Source: Flavobacterium sp.
GTDB taxonomy: Bacteria > Bacteroidota > Bacteroidia > Flavobacteriales > Flavobacteriaceae
Length of the DNA stretch: 8,669 nucleotides
Assembly: GCA_003449615.1 (NCBI GenBank)
Contig: DMHA01000249.1
Coordinates: 1-8,669 of the forward strand
Reading direction: 5' to 3'
This document shows positions 1 to 6,902 of this stretch, one piece after another. The notes beneath the pieces are model-generated. The model saw only the letters and a list, made by a program, of their open reading frames with translations, was not told the origin of the DNA and did no database searches. The translations under genes and the position numbers were made by a program. Positions within the stretch are counted from its first letter, which is position 1. Each line of letters starts with the position of its first letter.

Positions 1-1
1 A

Positions 2-223
2 ATTGAAAATTATGATGAAGATGATGAAATAGCAGCAGAGATTGAGCCTATAGATGACGAAATCAATCTGGACGATGATGATGAAACCACTGATGATGAC
101 GATGTTGATGAATACAAAGATCCACTAGATGACAAAGGAGATGACACTGATGAGGATGAGGATGAGGTTGAGGATAATGACAATTCATCAAATGAAGATG
201 ATTATGATGGTGACGAAGAATAA
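2..223 (+). CDS. C-terminal end of a highly acidic protein (5' end outside window)
   Basis: The frame starting at base 2 is open from the window edge to a TAA stop at 221-223 and has no in-frame ATG, so this is the last 73 residues of a gene that begins upstream. By my count 28 Asp and 15 Glu make about 59 percent of the residues acidic, with only two Lys, and the runs DDDD occur twice. The DNA is correspondingly rich in GAT/GAC/GAA triplets. Such a tail is expected to be disordered and could bind basic proteins, cations or mimic nucleic acid, but I do not recognise the parent protein and nothing here shows its function. A convincing terminator follows 17 bases after the stop, which supports this as a genuine gene end. 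Confidence 0.8.
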   Translation: MENYDEDDEIAAEIEPIDDEINLDDDDETTDDDDVDEYKDPLDDKGDDTDEDEDEVEDNDNSSNEDDYDGDEE

Positions 224-240
224 TTAATTTTTAAAATTCA

Positions 241-274
241 TAACTCCAATTTGAAAGGATTGGTGTTATTTTTT
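241..274 (+). terminator. Rho-independent terminator of the acidic-tail gene
   Basis: TAACTCCAAT (241-250) pairs with ATTGGTGTTA (259-268) with a single T-T mismatch across an 8-base loop, followed directly by six T (269-274). The T run overlaps the stop codon of the convergent beta-barrel gene. Read on the minus strand the same hairpin is followed by a looser T-rich stretch, so it may serve both genes less efficiently in that direction. Confidence 0.7.
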
Positions 275-1523
275 AAAAAGACTCTCCCGCATTGAGGTAA
301 AATGCTTTTGAATGGCGACCCCAAGCATAATTCAATACTAGATTAGTTCGAGTGGCTTTGTCAATCAAAATGCGCAAACCAACACCCACTGCTGGTTGAA
401 CATATTGAAAAAGACGAATTTGACGATCTGTATCACTGGCGGAAGTAAAATTTGCAAATAAAGTTCCGCTAATGAGCTGATTACAACTGATTGGAAAACG
501 GTATTCCGATTCAAAATAGACCATTTTTTGACCGCGAAACAATCCTTGAGTATAACCTTTTCCGCTTCTACTTCGTTGATCCCAACCAATTGAAGGTAAA
601 TTCAGGTAAGGAACCGTTCCCGATGTTACAAATTGCCCTGTTGCCCAAACACTAAAAACGTGTTGATAGTTGTATTTACTTAAAGGCAAAAAATAACGAT
701 ATTCCATAAAAAGTACATTGCTCGCATTCTGATTTCTATCTACCGAGGGGTTGAATCTATAATTGATATTCGCAAACATTCCTTGGTTGGTATTGATTTG
801 ATTGTCTCGAGAATCGTATAACAAATTAAGACTCAAACCGTTCACAAAATATTCATTTTCGTTGTAACCATACTTTTTGCTATAATTATAATGATTGGTA
901 AATTGTCCATTGGTAATGTCAAGATTATTGTCGGTTATCGTTGTGTACCAATCTAAATGAACTCCAGCTCCCACATAATAATTATTTTTGATTTCCCAAG
1001 AAATAGTTTGATGAAACTTTAAATAATTGTAATCCATCTCTTCTTTTAAATCATTCAAATCGAAATCTTCTTCTCTATATTTTGGTGGAATAATATCTGT
1101 TCCTAGCCCGTAATTGGGCTGTGAAAAAATATAAAAACGCCAGTCACCACTCAAAAACATTTTATTGTTATTGAGCATTACACTATTCTTGAAATTAATT
1201 AGCAATTGTTTTTTTTCAGTAAAAGTGGCGCCCAGATTAATGGATGAATATTTATCACCTTCTTTTTTCCCTTTGAAAGTATATTGAGTAACAAAACCAT
1301 AAGAAAATCCAGTTGCTGGTTGTGAACCAATTATGGGTATAATCAGAAAAAAATTATTTTTACTAGGCTTTAATACCAAAACTGAATCTTTCTTTTTGAA
1401 AAGTTCAGGTAGCGATTTTGAGGGACATTTGGTTTCGGAATTATCTATGTTTTGTGCTTTAACACTATATTGAAAAATAAAAAATAGCAAAAAGCCAATA
1501 TCTAATAAGCGTCTTTTATTCAT
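273..1523 (-). CDS. BamA/TamA-family outer-membrane beta-barrel protein without POTRA domains
   Basis: Predicted outer-membrane barrel of 416 residues. It has a signal peptide (basic MNKRRLL, a hydrophobic stretch at about 8-20, likely cleavage after VKA at 21-23). After a short linker, alternating aromatic/hydrophobic strands run from about residue 57 to the C-terminal Phe 416, as expected for a barrel recognised by the BAM machinery. Omp85-superfamily marks are LLYDSRDN at 234-241 (a common start of a barrel strand) and FRGQ at 329-332, which matches the position and context of the loop-6 (V/I)RG(F/Y) motif and precedes YFESEYRFPI. BamA and TamA carry POTRA domains ahead of the barrel; here there is no room for one, so a role as an assembly factor is uncertain. 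Substrate or partner is unknown. It lies 113 bp downstream of the octaheme cytochrome gene on the same strand but has its own promoter. The next in-frame Met is residue 115, so this ATG is the sensible start. Confidence 0.8.
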   Translation of the reverse strand: MNKRRLLDIGFLLFFIFQYSVKAQNIDNSETKCPSKSLPELFKKKDSVLVLKPSKNNFFLIIPIIGSQPATGFSYGFVTQYTFKGKKEGDKYSSINLGATFTEKKQLLINFKNSVMLNNNKMFLSGDWRFYIFSQPNYGLGTDIIPPKYREEDFDLNDLKEEMDYNYLKFHQTISWEIKNNYYVGAGVHLDWYTTITDNNLDITNGQFTNHYNYSKKYGYNENEYFVNGLSLNLLYDSRDNQINTNQGMFANINYRFNPSVDRNQNASNVLFMEYRYFLPLSKYNYQHVFSVWATGQFVTSGTVPYLNLPSIGWDQRSRSGKGYTQGLFRGQKMVYFESEYRFPISCNQLISGTLFANFTSASDTDRQIRLFQYVQPAVGVGLRILIDKATRTNLVLNYAWGRHSKAFYLNAGESF

Positions 1524-1527
1524 ATTA

Positions 1528-1557
1528 CAAATTTACATAAGTGAAGACAATATTCAA
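1528..1557 (-). promoter_or_regulatory. Bacteroidota-type promoter of the beta-barrel gene
   Basis: On the minus strand, TTG (1557-1555, preceded by G) lies exactly 19 bp from TAAATTTG (1535-1528). This fits the Bacteroidota housekeeping sigma consensus TTG-N17-23-TAnnTTTG. The -7 element ends only four bases before the ATG at 1523, so transcription should begin at or next to the start codon and the message may be leaderless. Confidence 0.65.
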
Positions 1558-1636
1558 CACTTAACTATTGGATTCTTGAAACTATAAACGTTCAAACCAA
1601 ACAAAAATTTGAATAAGACTGCTGTTGCATTAAAAA

Positions 1637-3874
1637 TCATAAACCAAGGCTACTAAAAATTGGTTGATAATTGGGATTATTAGGGTCTAATTTTTTCAAT
1701 TTTAGGGCAGTTTGAAATGCTTTTGTTTTGTTATTTGATTGAATGTAAACAAAGGTAAGCGCATAATAGAGTTCAGGATTTGCAGGATTAATTTGTATTC
1801 CTTTCAACAATACTTTTTCGGCTGCTACAATTTTTTTGCTCTGATTCAACAATAATCCATAGTTGTAATAGACTCTAGAATTTGTCGATTTCAATTCAAC
1901 TGCTTTCGCAAAAGCTTTTTCAGCTGCTAAATTATTGTTCATTTCATTATATAGCAAAGCCAAATTATAATAAATTCGCTCGTTTTTAGTATCATTTTTC
2001 AAGGCTGATTCTAAGGCTTGCAAAGCTTGACTATTTTTCCCTTGTGAATTATAAGTAGCAGATAAATTCAACCAAGCATAGTTCATATTGCTGTCTTTTT
2101 TCAACCCACGCAAATAAAATTTTTCGGCATTTGGATAGTCTTTCAGCTTTAAATAATAATCCGCTAACATCACATTTCCAGTCGAAAAATCAGTTTGATA
2201 CCGCAATGATTTTTCCAATTCGATTTGCGCCAAAGCAAAAGCTTTGGAGTAGTTTGAAGGAATTTGATTGGAAGGAATTGAAATATACAAATCTGCTGCT
2301 GCAATTCTAACAGCTCTCACTTTGTCCGACAATAATGGGCCAACAGCTTCTATCCAATTTTCTGATGGAAATGAGGCTAAACTCCGTAATGCTCGATACC
2401 TGTTTTGGGAATCGTTACTCGCTAATCTTGCTAAAATGACATTCAAACTGCTTTGAGTTGGAATAGAACCCAAATAAAAAGTAGCCGTTGCTTTGATGAT
2501 TTTGGGAACAAATTTATTGTCAATTAGATTTGTCAAATGTTTTTCACTTTCTGCATCAATTCTACTTCCGGGAATCAAATCTTCTGCAAAATGATACACC
2601 CGTTTTGGACCATACCATTTGATAATGGCCTCGGCCAAAACCTTCTCAGATTTGTCTTTATGACAATTACTACAAGCATTTGGTGTTCCATATTTAACCG
2701 ATAAATCTGGTCGTGGCACTCTAAAACTGTGGTCGTGACGCAAATCATTTCCCATATACAATTTTCCGGGCATGTGACAGTTTTTACATTCTGCTGCTGG
2801 TGTCCCTTTTTTGTGAAAAGTATGAGAGGGTACATCATATTTGGTTGGAATATGACAAAGTGTACAGGTTTGATTGCCAATGCGTTTGAGCTTTACCGAA
2901 TGTGGATTGTGGCATGTACTGCAAGTTACTCCTTTGTGATACATTCGACTTTGCAAAAAAGAGGTGTAAATGTAATCCTCGTCATCTACTTGACCGTCAG
3001 CGTGATAAAATTCAGTATCTGGAATTTGAGGAATATAATTGTCCAAAATTTCCTTACTTTCAATATGCGAACCATTAATTTCGGAAATACGAGCGTGACA
3101 CGGAGCACAAGTATTTAATTCTTCAATTTGTTTGGATTTTTTGGCTAATTTCATAAAACTTCCTACTACTCTTTCGCCAGATTTATAGTCGCCATTAATA
3201 AAATCAATGTGCTGTTTTCCAGCTCCGTGGCAACTTTCACAACTTACGTTAATGACAGCATAACTTGTCTTGTAAGTATCGGTTTTAACATCATAATTCT
3301 TGCGAAGATTTGTAGAATGACAAGTGGCACACATGGTGTTCCAATTTTGGGCATTTCCTGTCCAATGCAACCAGTCGTGGGATGGTATTTTTTGACCTGC
3401 ATATTGGTTGAACCATTTTTTCTTATTCACATCCCAACTTAGTCTAGGCACTTGCAAACGACCTTCAGGAAATTGAACTAAATATTGTTGAAGCGGAGTA
3501 AAACCGAAAATATATTTCACTTCAAATTCATGATTTTTGCCATCGTCACCTTCGGTGTAAATGTAGAATTTTTTACCTTTTTTATAAAAACGGCTGCTTA
3601 CACCATCGGCGGTAAAAGTGATATTATTAAAATCTCCTTTAACTGTAGAATCATTGGGTGGCAACATCGACATATAATGATGCGATTGTTTCCATTCTCC
3701 ATATTCGGTGGAATGACATTTTTTGCAAGATTGATCGCCTACGTAAGCTACTGATTGTGATTGAATTTCTGAATATTCAACGTATTTTGAAGTGCAACTA
3801 TTTACAATGAATACTCTAAAAACAACCAGAAGAATTACAAAGATTACAATCAGTAATATTGATTTTTTGTACAT
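1637..3874 (-). CDS. Octaheme c-type cytochrome with HEAT and TPR repeats
   Basis: Predicted exported electron-transfer protein of 745 residues, numbered here from the ATG at 3874. A basic start (MYKKS) and a hydrophobic segment at about 6-24 give either a membrane anchor or, ending at NSC (Cys 27), an atypical lipoprotein signal. Eight CXXCH heme sites are visible at 50, 182, 212, 256, 318, 337, 363 and 401, spread as in cytochrome c554 / multiheme c families. There is no CXXCK motif of the NrfA type. A HEAT-like segment covers roughly 470-535, and about five TPR units fill 560-740 (for example WLNLSATYNSQGK and YYNLALLYNE), suggesting docking to a partner. Redox partner and substrate cannot be read from the sequence. 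A longer frame begins at TTG 3892, but that TTG lies inside the -7 promoter element, so the ATG preceded by AAAAAGGATTTT is the better start. The beta-barrel gene follows downstream; no strong terminator is seen between them. Confidence 0.85.
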   Translation of the reverse strand: MYKKSILLIVIFVILLVVFRVFIVNSCTSKYVEYSEIQSQSVAYVGDQSCKKCHSTEYGEWKQSHHYMSMLPPNDSTVKGDFNNITFTADGVSSRFYKKGKKFYIYTEGDDGKNHEFEVKYIFGFTPLQQYLVQFPEGRLQVPRLSWDVNKKKWFNQYAGQKIPSHDWLHWTGNAQNWNTMCATCHSTNLRKNYDVKTDTYKTSYAVINVSCESCHGAGKQHIDFINGDYKSGERVVGSFMKLAKKSKQIEELNTCAPCHARISEINGSHIESKEILDNYIPQIPDTEFYHADGQVDDEDYIYTSFLQSRMYHKGVTCSTCHNPHSVKLKRIGNQTCTLCHIPTKYDVPSHTFHKKGTPAAECKNCHMPGKLYMGNDLRHDHSFRVPRPDLSVKYGTPNACSNCHKDKSEKVLAEAIIKWYGPKRVYHFAEDLIPGSRIDAESEKHLTNLIDNKFVPKIIKATATFYLGSIPTQSSLNVILARLASNDSQNRYRALRSLASFPSENWIEAVGPLLSDKVRAVRIAAADLYISIPSNQIPSNYSKAFALAQIELEKSLRYQTDFSTGNVMLADYYLKLKDYPNAEKFYLRGLKKDSNMNYAWLNLSATYNSQGKNSQALQALESALKNDTKNERIYYNLALLYNEMNNNLAAEKAFAKAVELKSTNSRVYYNYGLLLNQSKKIVAAEKVLLKGIQINPANPELYYALTFVYIQSNNKTKAFQTALKLKKLDPNNPNYQPIFSSLGL

Positions 3875-3889
3875 AAAATCCTTTTTGGG

Positions 3890-3919
3890 CAAAAGTATTT
3901 AATTTATTAGTAGTTGCAA
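3890..3919 (-). promoter_or_regulatory. Bacteroidota-type promoter of the octaheme cytochrome gene
   Basis: On the minus strand TTG (3919-3917, preceded by G) is separated by exactly 19 bp from TACTTTTG (3897-3890), a full match to TAnnTTTG. Expected transcription start is near 3886-3882, giving a leader of about ten bases that carries AAGGA ahead of the ATG at 3874. Its geometry is identical to the promoter of the beta-barrel gene. Confidence 0.7.
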
Positions 3920-3934
3920 CTAATGGAATCCATT
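3911..3934. promoter_or_regulatory. Tandem dyads overlapping the -33 element: possible operator
   Basis: TAGTTGCAACTA (3911-3922) is a perfect 12-bp palindrome and contains the -33 TTG of the cytochrome promoter. It abuts a second dyad, AATGG-AAT-CCATT (3922-3934). Perfect symmetry placed on a promoter element suggests a binding site for a dimeric regulator, but no regulator is identified and chance is possible in AT-rich DNA. Confidence 0.35.
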
Positions 3935-4080
3935 TTAATTAAAGTCTAAAGCACAATTCCCTATTGAAATGAATCTTTTAAAAAAACAACAAAGCTTTTA
4001 CTCCATTTCAAAAATATTTTTTAAATTTACTCAACAAATTAATTAATCATAGAAATTTATACTCTAAAAAATCAAATATC

Positions 4081-4191
4081 ATGGCAAAAAGTCAAGACGC
4101 AAAGAAAAACGTAAAAAAAGAACCGTTAAAAACCGCTAAGGAAAAGGCAGCTGAAAAAAGAGAAAAGAAAAACAATCCTAAAAGAGATTAG
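4081..4191 (+). CDS. Small lysine-rich basic protein (36 residues)
   Basis: An ATG at 4081 opens a 36-codon frame ending in TAG (4189-4191). The product starts MAKSQDAKKNVKKEPLK and is built of Lys, Ala and Glu with very few hydrophobic residues, so it should be cytoplasmic, strongly basic, and either disordered or a single charged helix. Short lysine-rich proteins of this look, beginning MAKSQ, are familiar to me as hypothetical proteins in Flavobacteriaceae, but I cannot verify an orthologue here. Nucleic-acid or ribosome association would be a guess from charge alone. The upstream region is A-rich (CTAAAAAATCAAATATC) as usual for this group; no clear TTG/TAnnTTTG promoter is seen. It is flanked by divergent and convergent minus-strand genes, so it is transcribed alone. 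A possible terminator follows at 4210-4244. Confidence 0.65.
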   Translation: MAKSQDAKKNVKKEPLKTAKEKAAEKREKKNNPKRD

Positions 4192-4209
4192 GTTACCATC
4201 TTGATGGGT

Positions 4210-4244
4210 TGCAGCCATCGGCTCGGGGCATATTTTTTATTTTC
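4210..4244 (+). terminator. Possible terminator after the lysine-rich small gene
   Basis: AGCC-ATC-GGCT (4213-4223) forms a short hairpin that can be extended by TGC (4210-4212) with GCA (4228-4230) across a 4-base bulge. It is followed by the T-rich run TATTTTTTATTTT starting at 4231. The GC content is higher than the surroundings and the position is 18 bases after the stop, but the stem is imperfect. Confidence 0.4.
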
Positions 4245-4253
4245 CAAAACTTC

Positions 4254-4290
4254 ACATCCTGCAAGGTCTTTTTTTTGACCTTGTAGGTGT
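4254..4290. repeat. Intergenic hairpin element with T8 loop
   Basis: CCTGCAAGGTC (4258-4268) pairs with GACCTTGTAGG (4277-4287) over 11 bp with one G-T wobble, closing a loop of eight T. ACA (4254-4256) and TGT (4288-4290) can extend it past a one-base bulge. It lies between the convergent ends of the small lysine-rich gene and the helicase gene. The stem resembles palindromic repeats dispersed in Flavobacterium intergenic DNA as I remember them, but only one copy is in this window. The T run is in the loop and not after the stem, so it is not a classic terminator. Confidence 0.55.
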
Positions 4291-4380
4291 AGCAGAAATT
4301 TCCTTTCAAATTTCTTGAAAAGTCAATTAAAAGCAATGATTAATGATTAGGATTTGGGCAATAATAACATCTTTAATTAC

Positions 4381-6894
4381 CTAATTTACATTCTCAAATT
4401 CTTGTTTAAATTCGTCAACACTAATAACGGTATCATAAAGACCTATCTTATCTTCTGGATGTTTGTTTATTCCCGAATACGATAAACTAGCATCTTCATA
4501 TCTTTTAAATTTATAAACGGCATCATTCATTAAGGCACTATTGAAAACGCCAAGACTTGTCAATAATTCAAAATCTTTTACATTTAATCCCGTTACTTTT
4601 TTGAACAAAGCAGGCTCAAGTTGCGTGATGACATCTTTTAAACTTCGTTCTCTATAATCAGTCAAATACATAAAAACTGGAATTCTCGTGGCAAATTTTA
4701 TCAGCTTTTCTTGAATTTGCTTTCTGATACTTTTATATTCTTTTTCTTCATCGGACAACTCTTTCTTCTCTTTTGGAGTTAATTCTTTTTCGTTCGCTTC
4801 GGATTTTGCCTTTTTGATCGATTCCGATTTGTTGATAATAGTTTCGATGTCTTGATTTAGATTTCTAAAGCCTTCAATGTTACTTAGCGCTTCCATCGCT
4901 TCCTTATTATCCATCAATCGTTGCAAAGTAAAATTATCAACGTTTACCAATAATGCACTTTCCCATCTTCTTGCTAATAATGTGGCAGTTGTTCCGCTCA
5001 TTGCAATATCCAATATTCCAGCTGCATCAATTTCTTTCATCGAACTACCGTCATAAGCCAAAACTGGCAGGAAGTTGATAAATTCTTCTACTTTCGTTTC
5101 GGGATTACTCTCACCTACGTTTAATCGACAACTATAATCCGCAATTTGTCTTAACGCTCTGTCAGGTGCAAAATCAAAAACATAACATTCGTGTTTTACA
5201 ATTTCTTCACGGTTTGGTGCATTTTTATCAGGATTTTTTATTGTCCAAGGCGTTTGAACCCGAAATGCTGCTTGAAAATAGGTTTCTGGACTTGATGAAT
5301 TTCGCAACATAAAAATTCCTGTCCAAGGTTTTACAGAAACTCCTGTCGTTAACTTACCGCAAGACAATGTTATTGTTTTTGTTTCTAATGGGTTTGCCAA
5401 TGCCTTTTCAACAGGTTTTAGTGCATCAACTCCAATTCCTGCGCTTGTTCCTGCGGCAACAATAACTTCGTAATCGTGGTAAAATTTGTTTTGTTTTTGG
5501 TCAATTAAATTCTTCATTGCGTGACAAGAAGCAACTGTAGGCAAAAACCAAAAGGTATGTTGCAAAACATTCAATAGCCGAGTATCCGAAAATGGCATTG
5601 GTGGCTTTTTTGCACCCATTTTCAAATTATCAATAGTTGTTTCTGCTAGATTTCCTCTTATTAAATCTAACCATTTTTGAACTTCGTTTTCGTACTTGTA
5701 TTTTGCGTTTAGTCCTTCACCTTCAGCAGCAAAGAAAACATTCAAATCAAACTCATCAAATTCTCCTTTCTTAGCTACTTCAATAATAGCGTCTGGCATT
5801 TGATAGGTTAGCATCACCATTCTAGGCAATGATAAATAAGGGTTTTTATCGCCTTGCCATTCTGTTTTGGCTCGTTGTTCGTCAGAATAAGTCCAGTTAA
5901 AAATCTGTTCTTCTATGAATTCTCCTGAAGAAATGGCTCTAAATGGGGTTCCTGATAAATATAAATAGTGGTTTGTTGTAATTGGCATACTACTTTCATC
6001 AAAATATTCGATTCCAACACCTTCGCCAAATTGTTGTTCTTTGGGACTTTCTGCCTCAAAAAGTTCTTTGGCGTTTTCTCTCCAAGCACCATAATGATAT
6101 TCATCAAAAGCAACACAATCCCAATTGGTTGTATGAACCCATTCGTTTTTTGATTTAATTCCACCTGCTGAATTTTTACCTAACAAGTCTTGAAAGGAAC
6201 CAAAGAATACAAAAGGTTTTTTGGTGTCAATGTTTTCATAAGACAAATCGTCCTCTTTGTTAGAAACAAATTGCCAACCTTGAAAATCAATATGCGATTC
6301 TAAATCTTCTTTCCAAGCACTTTGCACCGCGGGTTTAAAAGTTAAAACTAATATCTTCTTCCAACCCATTTTTTTTGCTAATTGATAGGTTGTGAAAGTT
6401 TTACCAAAACGCATTTTGGCGTTCCACAAAAAATGTGGAATATGCTCTTTTTGTGCTGAGCCTGTCGAAGCATCTTTTCTGAAACTATTAAAATAGGTTT
6501 CCGTTTTAATTATTGCATCCGTTTGTTCTGGTCGCAAACCAAAATCGAGTGTGCGTTTATCTTCGTTTACTACGCCAGTTTTTATTTCAAGAATACACGC
6601 TTTCACATCTTTTAATGAACATTCAAACCATTCTCCGTTGATGTGTTTTACTTTTTTTACATTCAATAATTTGTGAATGTCTTTGTCTGTAAATAGAGAA
6701 CCATCATCACGTACTGCCAAATCTTCCAATATGATTTCGTAACTCATATTAGGCAATTTTACGGGATATTGTTCTGCAACTCGCTCTTTGGCGCTTTTGG
6801 TTGTATAACCAACTTTTATACAATTGGCAAAACGAGTATCGGTATAGCAATATACTTTTGGAATGCTTTTTTCTGGGAAATAGTTTTTACTCAT
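4381..6894 (-). CDS. GIY-YIG (T5orf172-like) nuclease fused to SF2 helicase
   Basis: A protein of 837 residues predicted to combine DNA cutting and ATP-driven translocation. Residues about 11-110 resemble the T5orf172/MUG113 branch of GIY-YIG nucleases: VYCY (14-17), KVGYT (27-31), Arg 38, His 74, and GEWFE (87-91) supplying the expected acidic metal ligand. The SF2 helicase core follows: RPEQ (121-124, Q-like motif), Walker A MRFGKT (161-166), motif Ia LVLTFKPA (182-189), motif II DEYH (264-267), motif III SGTPFR (314-319), motif V near KLTTGVSV (514-521) and motif VI QAAFRVQ (541-547). A charged, probably coiled-coil stretch spans about 685-735, and an unrecognised C-terminal domain follows. 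The core resembles restriction-enzyme R subunits (ResIII). Residues 142-147 come from an inserted dispersed repeat. It is the last gene of the minus-strand cluster, 88 bp after the DUF4276 gene. No SD sequence precedes the ATG (AAAGTAACAAA), which is normal here. Function in DNA restriction or defence is inferred. Confidence 0.8.
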   Translation of the reverse strand: MSKNYFPEKSIPKVYCYTDTRFANCIKVGYTTKSAKERVAEQYPVKLPNMSYEIILEDLAVRDDGSLFTDKDIHKLLNVKKVKHINGEWFECSLKDVKACILEIKTGVVNEDKRTLDFGLRPEQTDAIIKTETYFNSFRKDASTGSAQKEHIPHFLWNAKMRFGKTFTTYQLAKKMGWKKILVLTFKPAVQSAWKEDLESHIDFQGWQFVSNKEDDLSYENIDTKKPFVFFGSFQDLLGKNSAGGIKSKNEWVHTTNWDCVAFDEYHYGAWRENAKELFEAESPKEQQFGEGVGIEYFDESSMPITTNHYLYLSGTPFRAISSGEFIEEQIFNWTYSDEQRAKTEWQGDKNPYLSLPRMVMLTYQMPDAIIEVAKKGEFDEFDLNVFFAAEGEGLNAKYKYENEVQKWLDLIRGNLAETTIDNLKMGAKKPPMPFSDTRLLNVLQHTFWFLPTVASCHAMKNLIDQKQNKFYHDYEVIVAAGTSAGIGVDALKPVEKALANPLETKTITLSCGKLTTGVSVKPWTGIFMLRNSSSPETYFQAAFRVQTPWTIKNPDKNAPNREEIVKHECYVFDFAPDRALRQIADYSCRLNVGESNPETKVEEFINFLPVLAYDGSSMKEIDAAGILDIAMSGTTATLLARRWESALLVNVDNFTLQRLMDNKEAMEALSNIEGFRNLNQDIETIINKSESIKKAKSEANEKELTPKEKKELSDEEKEYKSIRKQIQEKLIKFATRIPVFMYLTDYRERSLKDVITQLEPALFKKVTGLNVKDFELLTSLGVFNSALMNDAVYKFKRYEDASLSYSGINKHPEDKIGLYDTVISVDEFKQEFENVN
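6451..6473 (-). repeat. Short dispersed repeat inserted in frame in the helicase gene
   Basis: On the minus strand, positions 6472-6454 read TGCTTCGACAGGCTCAGCA. Sequences with the core TTCGACAGGCTCAGC occur as short dispersed repeats in many Bacteroidota genomes (from memory). Here the copy is read through in frame as ASTGSAQ (residues 142-148), in the linker between the Q-like motif and Walker A of the helicase. The ends TGCT/AGCA are inverted, making an imperfect hairpin. Only this copy is in the window. Confidence 0.6.
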
Positions 6895-6902
6895 TTTGTT
6901 AC

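Noticed and set aside
1565..1610. Terminator between the cytochrome and barrel genes
   Set aside because: A TTCAAA/TTTGAA inverted pair exists, but the loop is long, the stem AT-only and no T run follows.
2575..3754. Open frames of 77-129 codons on the plus strand and in another minus frame over the cytochrome gene
   Set aside because: They are shadows of the cytochrome gene, whose CXXCH motifs and repeats explain the coding signal; they lack start context and recognisable features.
1637..3874. Hydroxylamine oxidoreductase or octaheme nitrite reductase
   Set aside because: Those octahemes rely on a specialised catalytic heme and lack long HEAT/TPR tails; nothing here shows the catalytic site, so only a general multiheme cytochrome call is justified.
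3875..3892. TTG start adding six residues to the octaheme cytochrome
   Set aside because: The TTG is the last part of the TACTTTTG -7 element, so it should lie upstream of the transcription start. The ATG at 3874 has AAGGA upstream and leads directly into a basic-plus-hydrophobic signal segment.
5913..6164. Overlapping frames inside the helicase gene on both strands
   Set aside because: The main frame carries conserved helicase motifs throughout this stretch (DEYH, SGTPFR); the alternatives have no motif support.
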